A stretch of 60,744 nucleotides of DNA, from assembly GCA_026418905.1 (NCBI GenBank), contig JAOAAK010000004.1:1-60744 (forward strand), written 5' to 3'. Made by a program: the position numbers and the translations under genes. The stretch is from Bacteroidales bacterium. GTDB taxonomy: Bacteria; Bacteroidota; Bacteroidia; Bacteroidales; DTU049. The notes under the pieces are model-generated. The model saw only the letters and a list, made by a program, of their open reading frames with translations, made no database searches and was not told the DNA's origin. Position 1 is the first letter of the stretch, and each line of letters opens with the position of its first letter. Shown here in pieces: positions 25,986 to 33,940 of the stretch.

Positions 25986-27245
25986 TTATTCACTTACTAA
26001 TTTTTTAATACTTTCTATCAAACGATTTTCATCGGCAGTTTCTGATTGAAAAACATCCATTCGAATTTCTTTGGGTCTAGTTTTGAGGAACTGGGATCGA
26101 TCTAGAGTCTTTTCTACTGTGGTAGGTTCTTCCCCTGTCCAAGAATTCTTTGCAATGGCAATCCCAACTCTGTTTGCTTTCGGCAATAGCCGACTTAATT
26201 CTTGAATAAGTTCCTTTCCATTGGTATCCCAATCATCACCGTCCGTTCCGTAGAAAACATATATATTGTAATCTTTCTCGAGACGTTCCTGCTCGATGAT
26301 ATCGTTGACAAGTTTAAAAGCAGGAGCAACACGAGTCCCGCCAGCTACTTGCAAATTAAAGTATTGATGGAAATTTTCTACCTCTTTGGCCTCAGTGTCA
26401 TGTACGATAAATCGAGTAATAACATTTTTCTGATATTGATACATCAACCAACTAAAGATAAAAACATGCAACGTCACTATAGTTTCAGCTGGCTTCCCCT
26501 GCATAGACCCCGAATAATCTCGAACAAAGAAGACCACAGCTTGATTCTCAAAATCCTTTTCAGGGGAAAGAATTCGATAAACAAGATCGTCGGGACCAAT
26601 CAACAGTGAAGAAGTATCTATGGGCTCTCCGGGAACTATCCTACCAAGCTGTAGGTTGGTTTCAACAATTCTACGCAAAGTAGCTTTTTTGTCCAATAAT
26701 TGACCAAAACGTCTGTTTCGATCCGTTAAATCATATGTATATTGTGTGAGACTTCTTTTTTTTCCTTTGGGCTTAATGTTAGGAAGATGAAACTTTTCAG
26801 TAAGTATCTTTCCTAGCTCATAGGCGCTGGTACCCATTTCATGTTCTCCCCCATCGCCAAGCCCTGCACCCGTACCTTCTCCTTCCTGAGGTTGAAGTGG
26901 TTGTTGTCCTAATACTTCTCCCTCTTTGCCATCTCCTGAACCACCAGTGGTTTGTTCTTCGGTTATGCTGTCATCGTGATAAAATTTGGGTTCCGTTGTC
27001 GTAGGAACAATAATCACTTGGTCTTCTTTGCCTTTACCTCGCTTTATGAGCTTACCCAACCGAATTCGCCTGTGAAAACCATCTTTTTCTCTTTGCTTGT
27101 CTTGTTCTAGAAGTTCTTCTAAAGTTTTGACCATCATTCTTCGATCAAAACTTACACGTAAGCCCATCCATTTTGCATCGTGATGATCATGAAAAGACAT
27201 TTCTTGTATGAAGTTATATAAGCAGTTGTTTTTTTTGTCTTTCAT
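25986..27245 (-). CDS. DUF444 (YeaH/YhbH-type) protein with vWA domain
   Basis: The 419-residue protein matches YeaH/YhbH: a basic N-terminus (RRIRLGKLIKRGKGKEDQVI), a Gly/Glu-rich linker (TTGGSGDGKEGE), and a von Willebrand A domain with an intact MIDAS DxSxS motif in VRDYSGSMQGKP. The family-typical IVHDTEAKEV, AGGTRVAPAF and YGTDGDDW also occur. YeaH-type proteins are encoded beside PrkA kinases and act in the same stress response. The vWA domain is a likely protein-binding or AAA+-coupling module, as in MoxR/vWA pairs. It is nine bases downstream of the first PrkA gene. Confidence 0.9.
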   Translation of the reverse strand: MKDKKNNCLYNFIQEMSFHDHHDAKWMGLRVSFDRRMMVKTLEELLEQDKQREKDGFHRRIRLGKLIKRGKGKEDQVIIVPTTTEPKFYHDDSITEEQTTGGSGDGKEGEVLGQQPLQPQEGEGTGAGLGDGGEHEMGTSAYELGKILTEKFHLPNIKPKGKKRSLTQYTYDLTDRNRRFGQLLDKKATLRRIVETNLQLGRIVPGEPIDTSSLLIGPDDLVYRILSPEKDFENQAVVFFVRDYSGSMQGKPAETIVTLHVFIFSWLMYQYQKNVITRFIVHDTEAKEVENFHQYFNLQVAGGTRVAPAFKLVNDIIEQERLEKDYNIYVFYGTDGDDWDTNGKELIQELSRLLPKANRVGIAIAKNSWTGEEPTTVEKTLDRSQFLKTRPKEIRMDVFQSETADENRLIESIKKLVSE

Positions 27246-27254
27246 AATAGATAT

Positions 27255-29324
27255 TTAATCTTTATCGCTCTGAGTGCAGAAATATTCGATGGTTTTCTCA
27301 GCACATGTTTTACAATAACCCAGTTTATTAATCATAGTTTCCATAATCCTATTATAAAGTCGGTTGTTTTCTTCGTTGTTTCTGTTGGACAAAGCTCCTA
27401 CCAAGCTGCCCGCTCCTGCTATATCGCTTTCCAGTCGAACGTCAGTTACCGCTTTGACCAATTCGTTGTTGTCCATAAAATTGTAGTTAGGATCGGTAAT
27501 CATTTTTTGTCCATAAATTTTAATGATGGTTGTCCTAAAGCTTTGTTTCTGCTCCTGTGTCTGTAAACCAAGCCGCTTTTCTACGCTATTAATAAAAGAT
27601 TCATCAATTTTGATAGATACGAGTTGTTTAGTTTGTGGATCTTGATATGTCCATATTTTATTAGGACCAAGATTTTTTGCTTCCAGGCCAACAATCATGT
27701 TTACATAGTTCATTACGTCTTTTTCTATAGCTTTGGGTTCGTTCATGTATGCATTAAACATAGATGTCATTATTTGCTTACGATAAAGTTTTTTGGCAAG
27801 TTTGATATCATTGAGAAACTTCTGACGATCTTGTTGGTCTTGAACGTAATCGATGACGACCTTTTCCAGTGCTTTGAAAACGTCGTAAGCAAACATACAT
27901 TCACCTTCTTGTGTTTCGCTTTGTTCGAGTAAAATTTGAATGGCCCGCCCCAGGTTACGATGCCCTAAACCCTTTTGTCCCCATCGCTTAGAAATGTCGG
28001 GATCTGTATTAAGTTCATTAATAACCTCAGCAAGGGTTCGGATACTTTTCTCTCCTGCCACTTCTCCTGCTGCTAGCTTCATCATTTCAATTTGAGTTAG
28101 TTTTTCATGAATAGGTATTCGGGTTAAAATTACAGCTGTTGAGAGTGCCTCGACAAGATTAGGATCTATATGCAATTGCTTGCCAAGCAGGGTGGTTTTT
28201 TCAATACTTCCGAGAGCATATTGAGTTAATTCTCGCTGCAAATGCAAGTTGGTGTTATGGGTCATATAAGTCAGACGACATCTGTCAATGATAGGAGCTT
28301 GTTCCTTTTCTTCTTGAAAACGAGCAAACTCAGCAATATTAGATGTCGCAATGATAAGAGTATCAAGCGGCCACTTATACCCTTCAATCTCAATGGTTCT
28401 ATTTTGAATAACACCTAAATACACTTGAACAAGGTCACGTTTATTTTTAAAGATTTCATCAGCAAAATGAATTCCACCGCCGGCTACCCGAGCCAGCGCC
28501 CCTCTACGCAAATCGAATCGATAAGGATTATCCGCATCAGCCAGGTGTAATAATCTCGCAATACTTTCATCCCCAAGCAAATCAACAGAAGAACTTGTAA
28601 TTTTATCCTTGGCAGCATATTTTCCTGTCAACACACCACGGCTTTCGCTCACTTCCACCGGAACTACTTCGATGTGTTTCAATGTCTCTTCTACACTACC
28701 ATAGTAGTTGAGCATTTGCTTATATATGTAGTAACTACATGAACCAAGTGGTCGATAATTTTTATAGACAGTCTCAATTTCTTTGCTAGTAAAGCCTTGT
28801 TTTTCAAGAAATGCTATGTTTTCTTCTTTTGTATCGTAGAGATTGAGTGCTAGTATCATCGGATCCTCGTAGGTTTGACTTTCGATTTCTTCTATTTTCC
28901 CATATCGCCCAAGGACACCTAAATCTTTAAATTTGAAAGTATATCGTCGATTTTCAGGTTTTGAGATAAATGCCCTATATTTTGCACTGAGAAAATCGAC
29001 AAAAAAAGTTTTACCATTTCCTGGTTCACCAATGAGTACAAAAGCCATTTCTGCTGAGCTACCACCATCAGCTGCATCTTTGACAAAAGAAACAAGAGAA
29101 TTAATTTCCTCATACATTCCAACGATGTGTTTTTTCCCCTCGCGAAACAAAGTAAAATCATACATCATGCGTCCGTTGACCATCACTTTACGCACCCTAT
29201 CTTCACCATCTAGGATCATTCTGCTAACCGACTGAAAAACGTTTTCAAATCGACGTTTTTTATCTTTGACTAGCTTTACATGTTCTTCTAATGAACATTT
29301 AGATAATTGTACTGTTTTGCTCAT
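27255..29324 (-). CDS. PrkA-family serine kinase/AAA+ ATPase (first PrkA of the cluster)
   Basis: The 689-residue PrkA-type protein has Walker A GEPGNGKT (99-106), FKDLGVLGRYGKIEEI, RRGALARVAGGGIHFADEIF with an intact acidic Walker B, IIATSNIAEFARFQEEKE as sensor-like motif, PIIDRCRLTYMTHN, and the PrkA C-terminal region (IDESFINSVEKRLGL, FMDNNELVKAVTDVR, MINKLGYCKTCAEK). It lacks the CPxH and CPxC segments seen in its neighbour at 22.1-24.4 kb, so the two are different subtypes rather than a recent duplication. It is the first gene of a five-gene minus-strand cluster with a -7 element upstream. Confidence 0.85.
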   Translation of the reverse strand: MSKTVQLSKCSLEEHVKLVKDKKRRFENVFQSVSRMILDGEDRVRKVMVNGRMMYDFTLFREGKKHIVGMYEEINSLVSFVKDAADGGSSAEMAFVLIGEPGNGKTFFVDFLSAKYRAFISKPENRRYTFKFKDLGVLGRYGKIEEIESQTYEDPMILALNLYDTKEENIAFLEKQGFTSKEIETVYKNYRPLGSCSYYIYKQMLNYYGSVEETLKHIEVVPVEVSESRGVLTGKYAAKDKITSSSVDLLGDESIARLLHLADADNPYRFDLRRGALARVAGGGIHFADEIFKNKRDLVQVYLGVIQNRTIEIEGYKWPLDTLIIATSNIAEFARFQEEKEQAPIIDRCRLTYMTHNTNLHLQRELTQYALGSIEKTTLLGKQLHIDPNLVEALSTAVILTRIPIHEKLTQIEMMKLAAGEVAGEKSIRTLAEVINELNTDPDISKRWGQKGLGHRNLGRAIQILLEQSETQEGECMFAYDVFKALEKVVIDYVQDQQDRQKFLNDIKLAKKLYRKQIMTSMFNAYMNEPKAIEKDVMNYVNMIVGLEAKNLGPNKIWTYQDPQTKQLVSIKIDESFINSVEKRLGLQTQEQKQSFRTTIIKIYGQKMITDPNYNFMDNNELVKAVTDVRLESDIAGAGSLVGALSNRNNEENNRLYNRIMETMINKLGYCKTCAEKTIEYFCTQSDKD

Positions 29325-29349
29325 AAAAAATTTTTATTAATTTTTTATA

Positions 29350-29357
29350 CAAACTTA
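29350..29357 (-). promoter_or_regulatory. -7 promoter element (TAAGTTTG) of the PrkA cluster
   Basis: On the minus strand TAAGTTTG fits TAnnTTTG and lies 25 bases before the ATG at 29324. No TTG at standard spacing was seen. Confidence 0.45.
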
Positions 29358-30218
29358 AGATAAATATTGTTTCATTCCATTAGAGTTTAATGAATACCAA
29401 GAATTGGTTGATGAACTTTAATAAAATCTCACTAGATCACAAAAAATTACAAAAACTTCTTTCCGATAAAAACGAAAAACTTTTTTAGAATTAAACAAGC
29501 TTACGAAAAAACTCGAGGATAGAAAATAAGTAGAATCTCGTAAACCACGTAAAATAATTCGCCTCATTGGCTATTCCAGTGATTTTATTAGTAGAGACTT
29601 CTTACACTTACCATGCAATTTTTTTCAAACAAAATAAACTGAAACAAGCATTTTTTAAATGTAGCTGTTGACAATCATTTGAATGATATGTCAAAAGTTA
29701 TAAATATCGACGTTGTGAAGAATAAATTTCAATAACTCTATGTTAAAAAATATCACGCAAAACATTCAAATGTGTATCTATAAAAAATTTGACGTAAACC
29801 TATTTGCATGGAATGGATTAGAAAAACCTAATATTTTCTCTACAACTTTATCGAAATATACAAACAAAAAAGAATAAAAACATTGAAAAAATTTTTTGCA
29901 AGAACATACTTTTTGAATCGATCATATGTTAACATTTTTCTTTTCATTTTAATATACAAAAAGGGATAAAAGACAATAAGTGGAAGAAAAAAATACATTT
30001 GTTCTAAATTTGCAACATAAATTCTTGAGAAATAATTCAAAATTGCTAGCATATGTAAGAAAATCACATTATGCGAGGCTAAAGTTAATAGGTTATAGTA
30101 AGATGAAACTTTTCATAAACAAAAAAGTATCATTCAAACGTAAACTTTTTTTTATAGTCCTATTATTTATATTTTTAAGTTTTATTTATTTTAAATAGAA
30201 AAATATTAATTTTACCAC
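29358..30218. other. Intergenic stretch with no recognisable intact gene
   Basis: About 860 AT-rich bases between the PrkA cluster and the histidine kinase gene. On the plus strand near 29390-29560 short open pieces in alternating frames read like a charged helical protein (EYQELVDEL, KISLDHKKLQKLLSDKNEKL, KKLEDRK) interrupted by stops, which may be a decayed gene, but no family was recognised. A 31-codon frame at 30103-30198 encodes a basic start and a hydrophobic stretch (LFFIVLLFIFLSFIY). It could be a small membrane peptide or chance. No RNA gene or repeat was found. Confidence 0.5.
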
Positions 30219-32270
30219 ATGAAACTCAAAATTCTTTTCCTTTTGATATTGACACATGGAGGCTGTTATGCATTCAATTTAAATCTTGACACCATTGATA
30301 GCTTATTGAATGTTTACACTCCCAAAAGCAAAGATAAGTATCATTTTATGTTACTCAAAGGAAAAGAAATGAAATATGTAAACCCTTTGGGTTCTCTGAC
30401 CTGTTTTCAAAACATCATTAGACAAAGTTCTGTAGAAGACAAATTTATCAAAGGTTTAGCATGGGAAGAGATAGGTAATATATTTTTTTATCTTGGATTT
30501 ACTGATTCTGCCTTCAAAGCATACAAAAAATCGTTTGCATACTACTTGGCGGAAAATTGTTACCCGTGTTTTGCTAGTTTAGCACTTGAAGTTGCAAAAT
30601 ATAAAAAAAGATTAGCTGATTATCCTTCTGCTTTGCAATTTTGTCTTATCGCTATACAAATTGCTCAGCAAACAAACCAAATCAAAATTATTGGCAAATC
30701 ATATGTTTTAATCGGGTCAATCTACTTAATGCAACAAAAATATCAAGAAGCTCTTAAATTTATGCAAAAGGCTATCAGCATTTTCAATAAAGACGAATTT
30801 ATTAAAGAAAAAATAATGACATACATTAACATAGCTGGAGTCTACAGAACTACTGGTAGAATTGATGATGCTTTTCAAACTCTTCAAAAATCTTACGAAA
30901 TTGCTTCGAAAAATAATTTTAAACGTGAAATGGCTGTTATACTGAATAATTTGGCTGACATTCATCTCGAACTTGGAAAATATGACGAAGCAATTAGACT
31001 TCTTTCAACGGCCTTTAATTTCGAAGAACACGATGCTGAAAATTCTTGCATTTTTCACATGAATCTGGGGATAGCTTATATGAAAAAAAATCAGCTTTAT
31101 GAATCTGAAAAACATCTGCTTAAATCACTAGAAATACTCTTCCATCTTAAAAATTTAAACCTACTTGCAAAAACCTACGCTTTGCTTTCTGATCTTTATG
31201 TTCTAAAACATGACTATCAAAAAGCATATCAATATAAAAATCAGCAAAAAAAATTGGAAGACAGTCTTTGTTTTGAGCAAAACGCACAAATGTTAAAAGC
31301 AACCGAAGAAAAATTCAAGATCAAAGAACTTGAAAATGAAAACAAGTTACTTCGCCAACAGCAATTAATAGATCAAATGAAAAGTTCATCACAAGAGAAG
31401 AACTTTATAATGCTGGTAGTGCTTTTGTTTCTAGCTTTACTGGCTTTAGGTTTTCTAATTTTCTTAAATCGCATGCAAAAAAAACACGAGCTGACACTAA
31501 ACAAATATAATAAAGAACTACTCGAAAAAAATGCTTTGCTTGCAAAACAAAAACTGGACATTGCTGAATCGATATTAGTAAGAGACAAATTGTTTAGCAT
31601 CATATCCCATGACCTTAGAAATCCGATGGCAAGCCTTATTAGTTTTGCAAGAATTATTCGAAGAGATTATCAAAAACTGACTCCAAAAGAATTAGAAGTC
31701 CTTGTCTCGGAAATGGAAAAAGTGGTCAACAAAATGTCAGACTTGCTTGAAAATCTCCTCTTATGGTATCGGACTCAAGGTGATAAATGGATATCTCAAC
31801 CTACAGTTATTCATCTTCAAAACATTATTCAAAAAGTTATTGAATACTACGAAAAATCCTTTCAATTGAAAAACATCTCAGTCGATATCACTTTAGATAA
31901 AGAACCGACTATCGTATATGCTGATGAAAAAATGCTCGAAACTATTCTGAGAAATCTTGTTTCAAATGCCATTAAGTATACACCCGAAAACGGAAAAGTT
32001 TTTATCTCATCCACAAAACATGAAAATGAATACATTATTCAAATTCAGGATACAGGTATAGGTATGGATCAAGATAAAATTTCTGAAATCATGTCTAATC
32101 AACCCATCGAAAGCACACCTGGAACAGCAGGCGAGAAAGGATCAGGCTTAGGACTCTATATTGTCAAAGAATTGATTGATAAAAACAAAGGACGTTTCTG
32201 GATTGAATCGACACTCGGTAAGGGAACATCTTTCTATTTTACACTTCCTGCCTTTGAAGACAAAGCATGA
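30219..32270 (+). CDS. TPR-containing sensor histidine kinase
   Basis: The 683-residue protein has a signal peptide (~1-18), a TPR-rich sensor part (about 60-345, for example AFKAYKKSFAYYLAENCYP, YQEALKFMQKAISIFNK, YDEAIRLLSTAFNFEEHD), a coiled coil, one membrane helix (~395-417), and a cytoplasmic kinase. The phospho-acceptor is His464 in SIISHDLRNPM. The ATPase domain has LRNLVSNAIKYTPENGKV (N box), DTGIGMD (G1) and GSGLGLYIVKELID (G2), so it should be active. No response regulator is adjacent, so its partner lies elsewhere. It overlaps the convergent membrane-protein gene by 37 bases. Confidence 0.9.
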   Translation: MKLKILFLLILTHGGCYAFNLNLDTIDSLLNVYTPKSKDKYHFMLLKGKEMKYVNPLGSLTCFQNIIRQSSVEDKFIKGLAWEEIGNIFFYLGFTDSAFKAYKKSFAYYLAENCYPCFASLALEVAKYKKRLADYPSALQFCLIAIQIAQQTNQIKIIGKSYVLIGSIYLMQQKYQEALKFMQKAISIFNKDEFIKEKIMTYINIAGVYRTTGRIDDAFQTLQKSYEIASKNNFKREMAVILNNLADIHLELGKYDEAIRLLSTAFNFEEHDAENSCIFHMNLGIAYMKKNQLYESEKHLLKSLEILFHLKNLNLLAKTYALLSDLYVLKHDYQKAYQYKNQQKKLEDSLCFEQNAQMLKATEEKFKIKELENENKLLRQQQLIDQMKSSSQEKNFIMLVVLLFLALLALGFLIFLNRMQKKHELTLNKYNKELLEKNALLAKQKLDIAESILVRDKLFSIISHDLRNPMASLISFARIIRRDYQKLTPKELEVLVSEMEKVVNKMSDLLENLLLWYRTQGDKWISQPTVIHLQNIIQKVIEYYEKSFQLKNISVDITLDKEPTIVYADEKMLETILRNLVSNAIKYTPENGKVFISSTKHENEYIIQIQDTGIGMDQDKISEIMSNQPIESTPGTAGEKGSGLGLYIVKELIDKNKGRFWIESTLGKGTSFYFTLPAFEDKA

Positions 32271-32668
32271 TAATATAAAGCATATGATCCAATGAAAGCA
32301 AAAGTTATGTATAAATCGGGTAAATCTGCCAAAAATGTAAGAAAAAAGTCTTTGTTCCATAAAAAGTAAGGAATTATAAGTAACATAACCTGAGCACTGG
32401 TATACAACCAAAAACCACGCCTTCTAAATAGAAAAATTTCAAAAGCACCCCACAATGAAATTGCATAGAGAAAAAGCTTGATGTAGGGATATGACCAATG
32501 AGCTTCTAAAGTTACCAATTTAATGTTAGCGTAACCAGGGATTTTTGAAATCCAATCTAAACCTGATGGATAAAGAATCGATATGAGAGAAATAACAATT
32601 CCCGTTGCACCTCCAAGTATAGAAAGCGAAGAAAGAAAACGAATGACTAAGCGGTCAATCTTTTTCAC
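32234..32668 (-). CDS. Small four-helix membrane protein
   Basis: The 144-residue product begins at a GTG overlapping the preceding stop codon by one base. It contains four likely membrane helices (about 9-31, 62-83, 88-105, 110-136), with a periplasmic-looking loop rich in Tyr and Trp between the first two (LDWISKIPGYANIKL). The arrangement is DoxX-like, but no diagnostic motif is visible. It may be co-transcribed with the TonB receptor/DUF5689 genes upstream. Function is unknown. Confidence 0.6.
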   Translation of the reverse strand: MKKIDRLVIRFLSSLSILGGATGIVISLISILYPSGLDWISKIPGYANIKLVTLEAHWSYPYIKLFLYAISLWGAFEIFLFRRRGFWLYTSAQVMLLIIPYFLWNKDFFLTFLADLPDLYITFAFIGSYALYYHALSSKAGSVK

Positions 32669-33924
32669 TATGGAAGTACTATTTTTACATCATCTACTTG
32701 CCAAGCAGAAAATTCTCCTGAATTACCACTCTTACTCATATATTTAAAAGCTATTCTAACTGTATTTCCTGCAAAAGACGAAAGATTTATGTCTCCGCTG
32801 GATGTCCACGTTTGACTGTCCTGAGCAGGAAGCGTTACCTGTAATTCAGTCCAAGTCGTTGTTAAGGGGTTACCTGTATAGTTTGTTGTTATAAGTACCG
32901 TAAAAGGTTTTGTCGTAAAATTATCCACATACCTTGTCCAGCTCATAAACTTAAGAATGGGTTGAGTTCCTGAGGGAATGGTAATAGCCGGTGAAATAAG
33001 ATAATCTTGACATGCAGTATCACTTCCTGATCCGTTGATGGTCATACAATTATATGCAGAATTGTAATACCAATCTTTATTTCCCGAAACATTGTAGATA
33101 ATCCAATTGGTAGGAGTTGTGTAAAATTGTTCATTTAATAGGTAATTCTGTGGTGGATTAGGGTTGCTCCAATTGACAAGATCGTTTAAATCACGCAGGT
33201 ACAATTGATATGTTCCGTTGTAAATACTGAGTATTCCACGAATGCTTCCGGTTCCCTCCGGAATAGGTGTTGATGCAAAATTTGCATAATTGCTTGTACG
33301 AACAATGAGAGTTTGACCATTTTTATCTTTGATAGTTCGGTTGGTAGTTGTTGTTGGTTCAGCAAAAGGTAGACCAGGAGTTGTAAATGAAACACTGTCA
33401 ATCTGTATTAACATACTGAGGTATGTTGAACTAAGAGACGGAATATCCAGCACAATAGGTTGTGGAGGATTTCCTGGAAAACTATCTTTAAAAATATGAT
33501 CATTTATCATCACTTCAGGAATCTGGCCAATTCCGTTGTTGTAGATATAACCAAGCTGAATGAGGCCACCATAAGTACCTAAGTATAAATCTTTGCATTT
33601 AATGAAAATTCTTTGACCTACTCGAAACATGGTATAAAGACTTGTTTTGTTAATTTTTACCTCTATTCCCCCTGTCTCGTCTTGAATGACTAGTGTTTTA
33701 TAAAAATTGCCACTTTCATCATTGGCAACCACTATGCCCTTAATAATGATACTGTCGGGTAATTTAATCAAGGAACCCTGATAGAGCGTTTTTAGTTGAG
33801 CAATAGTCATGTTTGCAGGAAAATCCACCTCAGGCATGTAGGGTTCTGGTTTATCAAAGTCATCATGAATGCAGGCTGTTAAAAAACAACACAATAAAAA
33901 TGGTAAAAAAACTCGTTTATTCAT
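32668..33924 (-). CDS. DUF5689 / choice-of-anchor J lipoprotein
   Basis: The 418-residue lipoprotein has a signal with lipobox LTAC (Cys18). The first half (about 35-245) matches DUF5689, an OB-fold-like domain: IAQLKTLYQGSLIKLPDSI, IIKGIVVANDESGNFYKTL, IQDETGGIEVKINKTSLY. The second half (about 260-418) is a carbohydrate-binding-like jelly roll of the choice-of-anchor J type: LLNEQFYTTPTNWIIYNV, YLISPAI, TVRIAFKYMS, AWQVDDVKI. It lies 16 bases after the TonB receptor gene. Such pairs are thought to form an outer-membrane uptake unit with the lipoprotein capping the receptor. The substrate is unknown. Confidence 0.85.
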   Translation of the reverse strand: MNKRVFLPFLLCCFLTACIHDDFDKPEPYMPEVDFPANMTIAQLKTLYQGSLIKLPDSIIIKGIVVANDESGNFYKTLVIQDETGGIEVKINKTSLYTMFRVGQRIFIKCKDLYLGTYGGLIQLGYIYNNGIGQIPEVMINDHIFKDSFPGNPPQPIVLDIPSLSSTYLSMLIQIDSVSFTTPGLPFAEPTTTTNRTIKDKNGQTLIVRTSNYANFASTPIPEGTGSIRGILSIYNGTYQLYLRDLNDLVNWSNPNPPQNYLLNEQFYTTPTNWIIYNVSGNKDWYYNSAYNCMTINGSGSDTACQDYLISPAITIPSGTQPILKFMSWTRYVDNFTTKPFTVLITTNYTGNPLTTTWTELQVTLPAQDSQTWTSSGDINLSSFAGNTVRIAFKYMSKSGNSGEFSAWQVDDVKIVLP

Positions 33925-33940
33925 GGTGTTAATTTTTTAT

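Noticed and set aside
30103-30198. 31-codon hydrophobic peptide gene
   Set aside because: Possible but no support beyond a start, basic N-terminus and hydrophobic stretch in very AT-rich DNA; described only within the intergenic entry.
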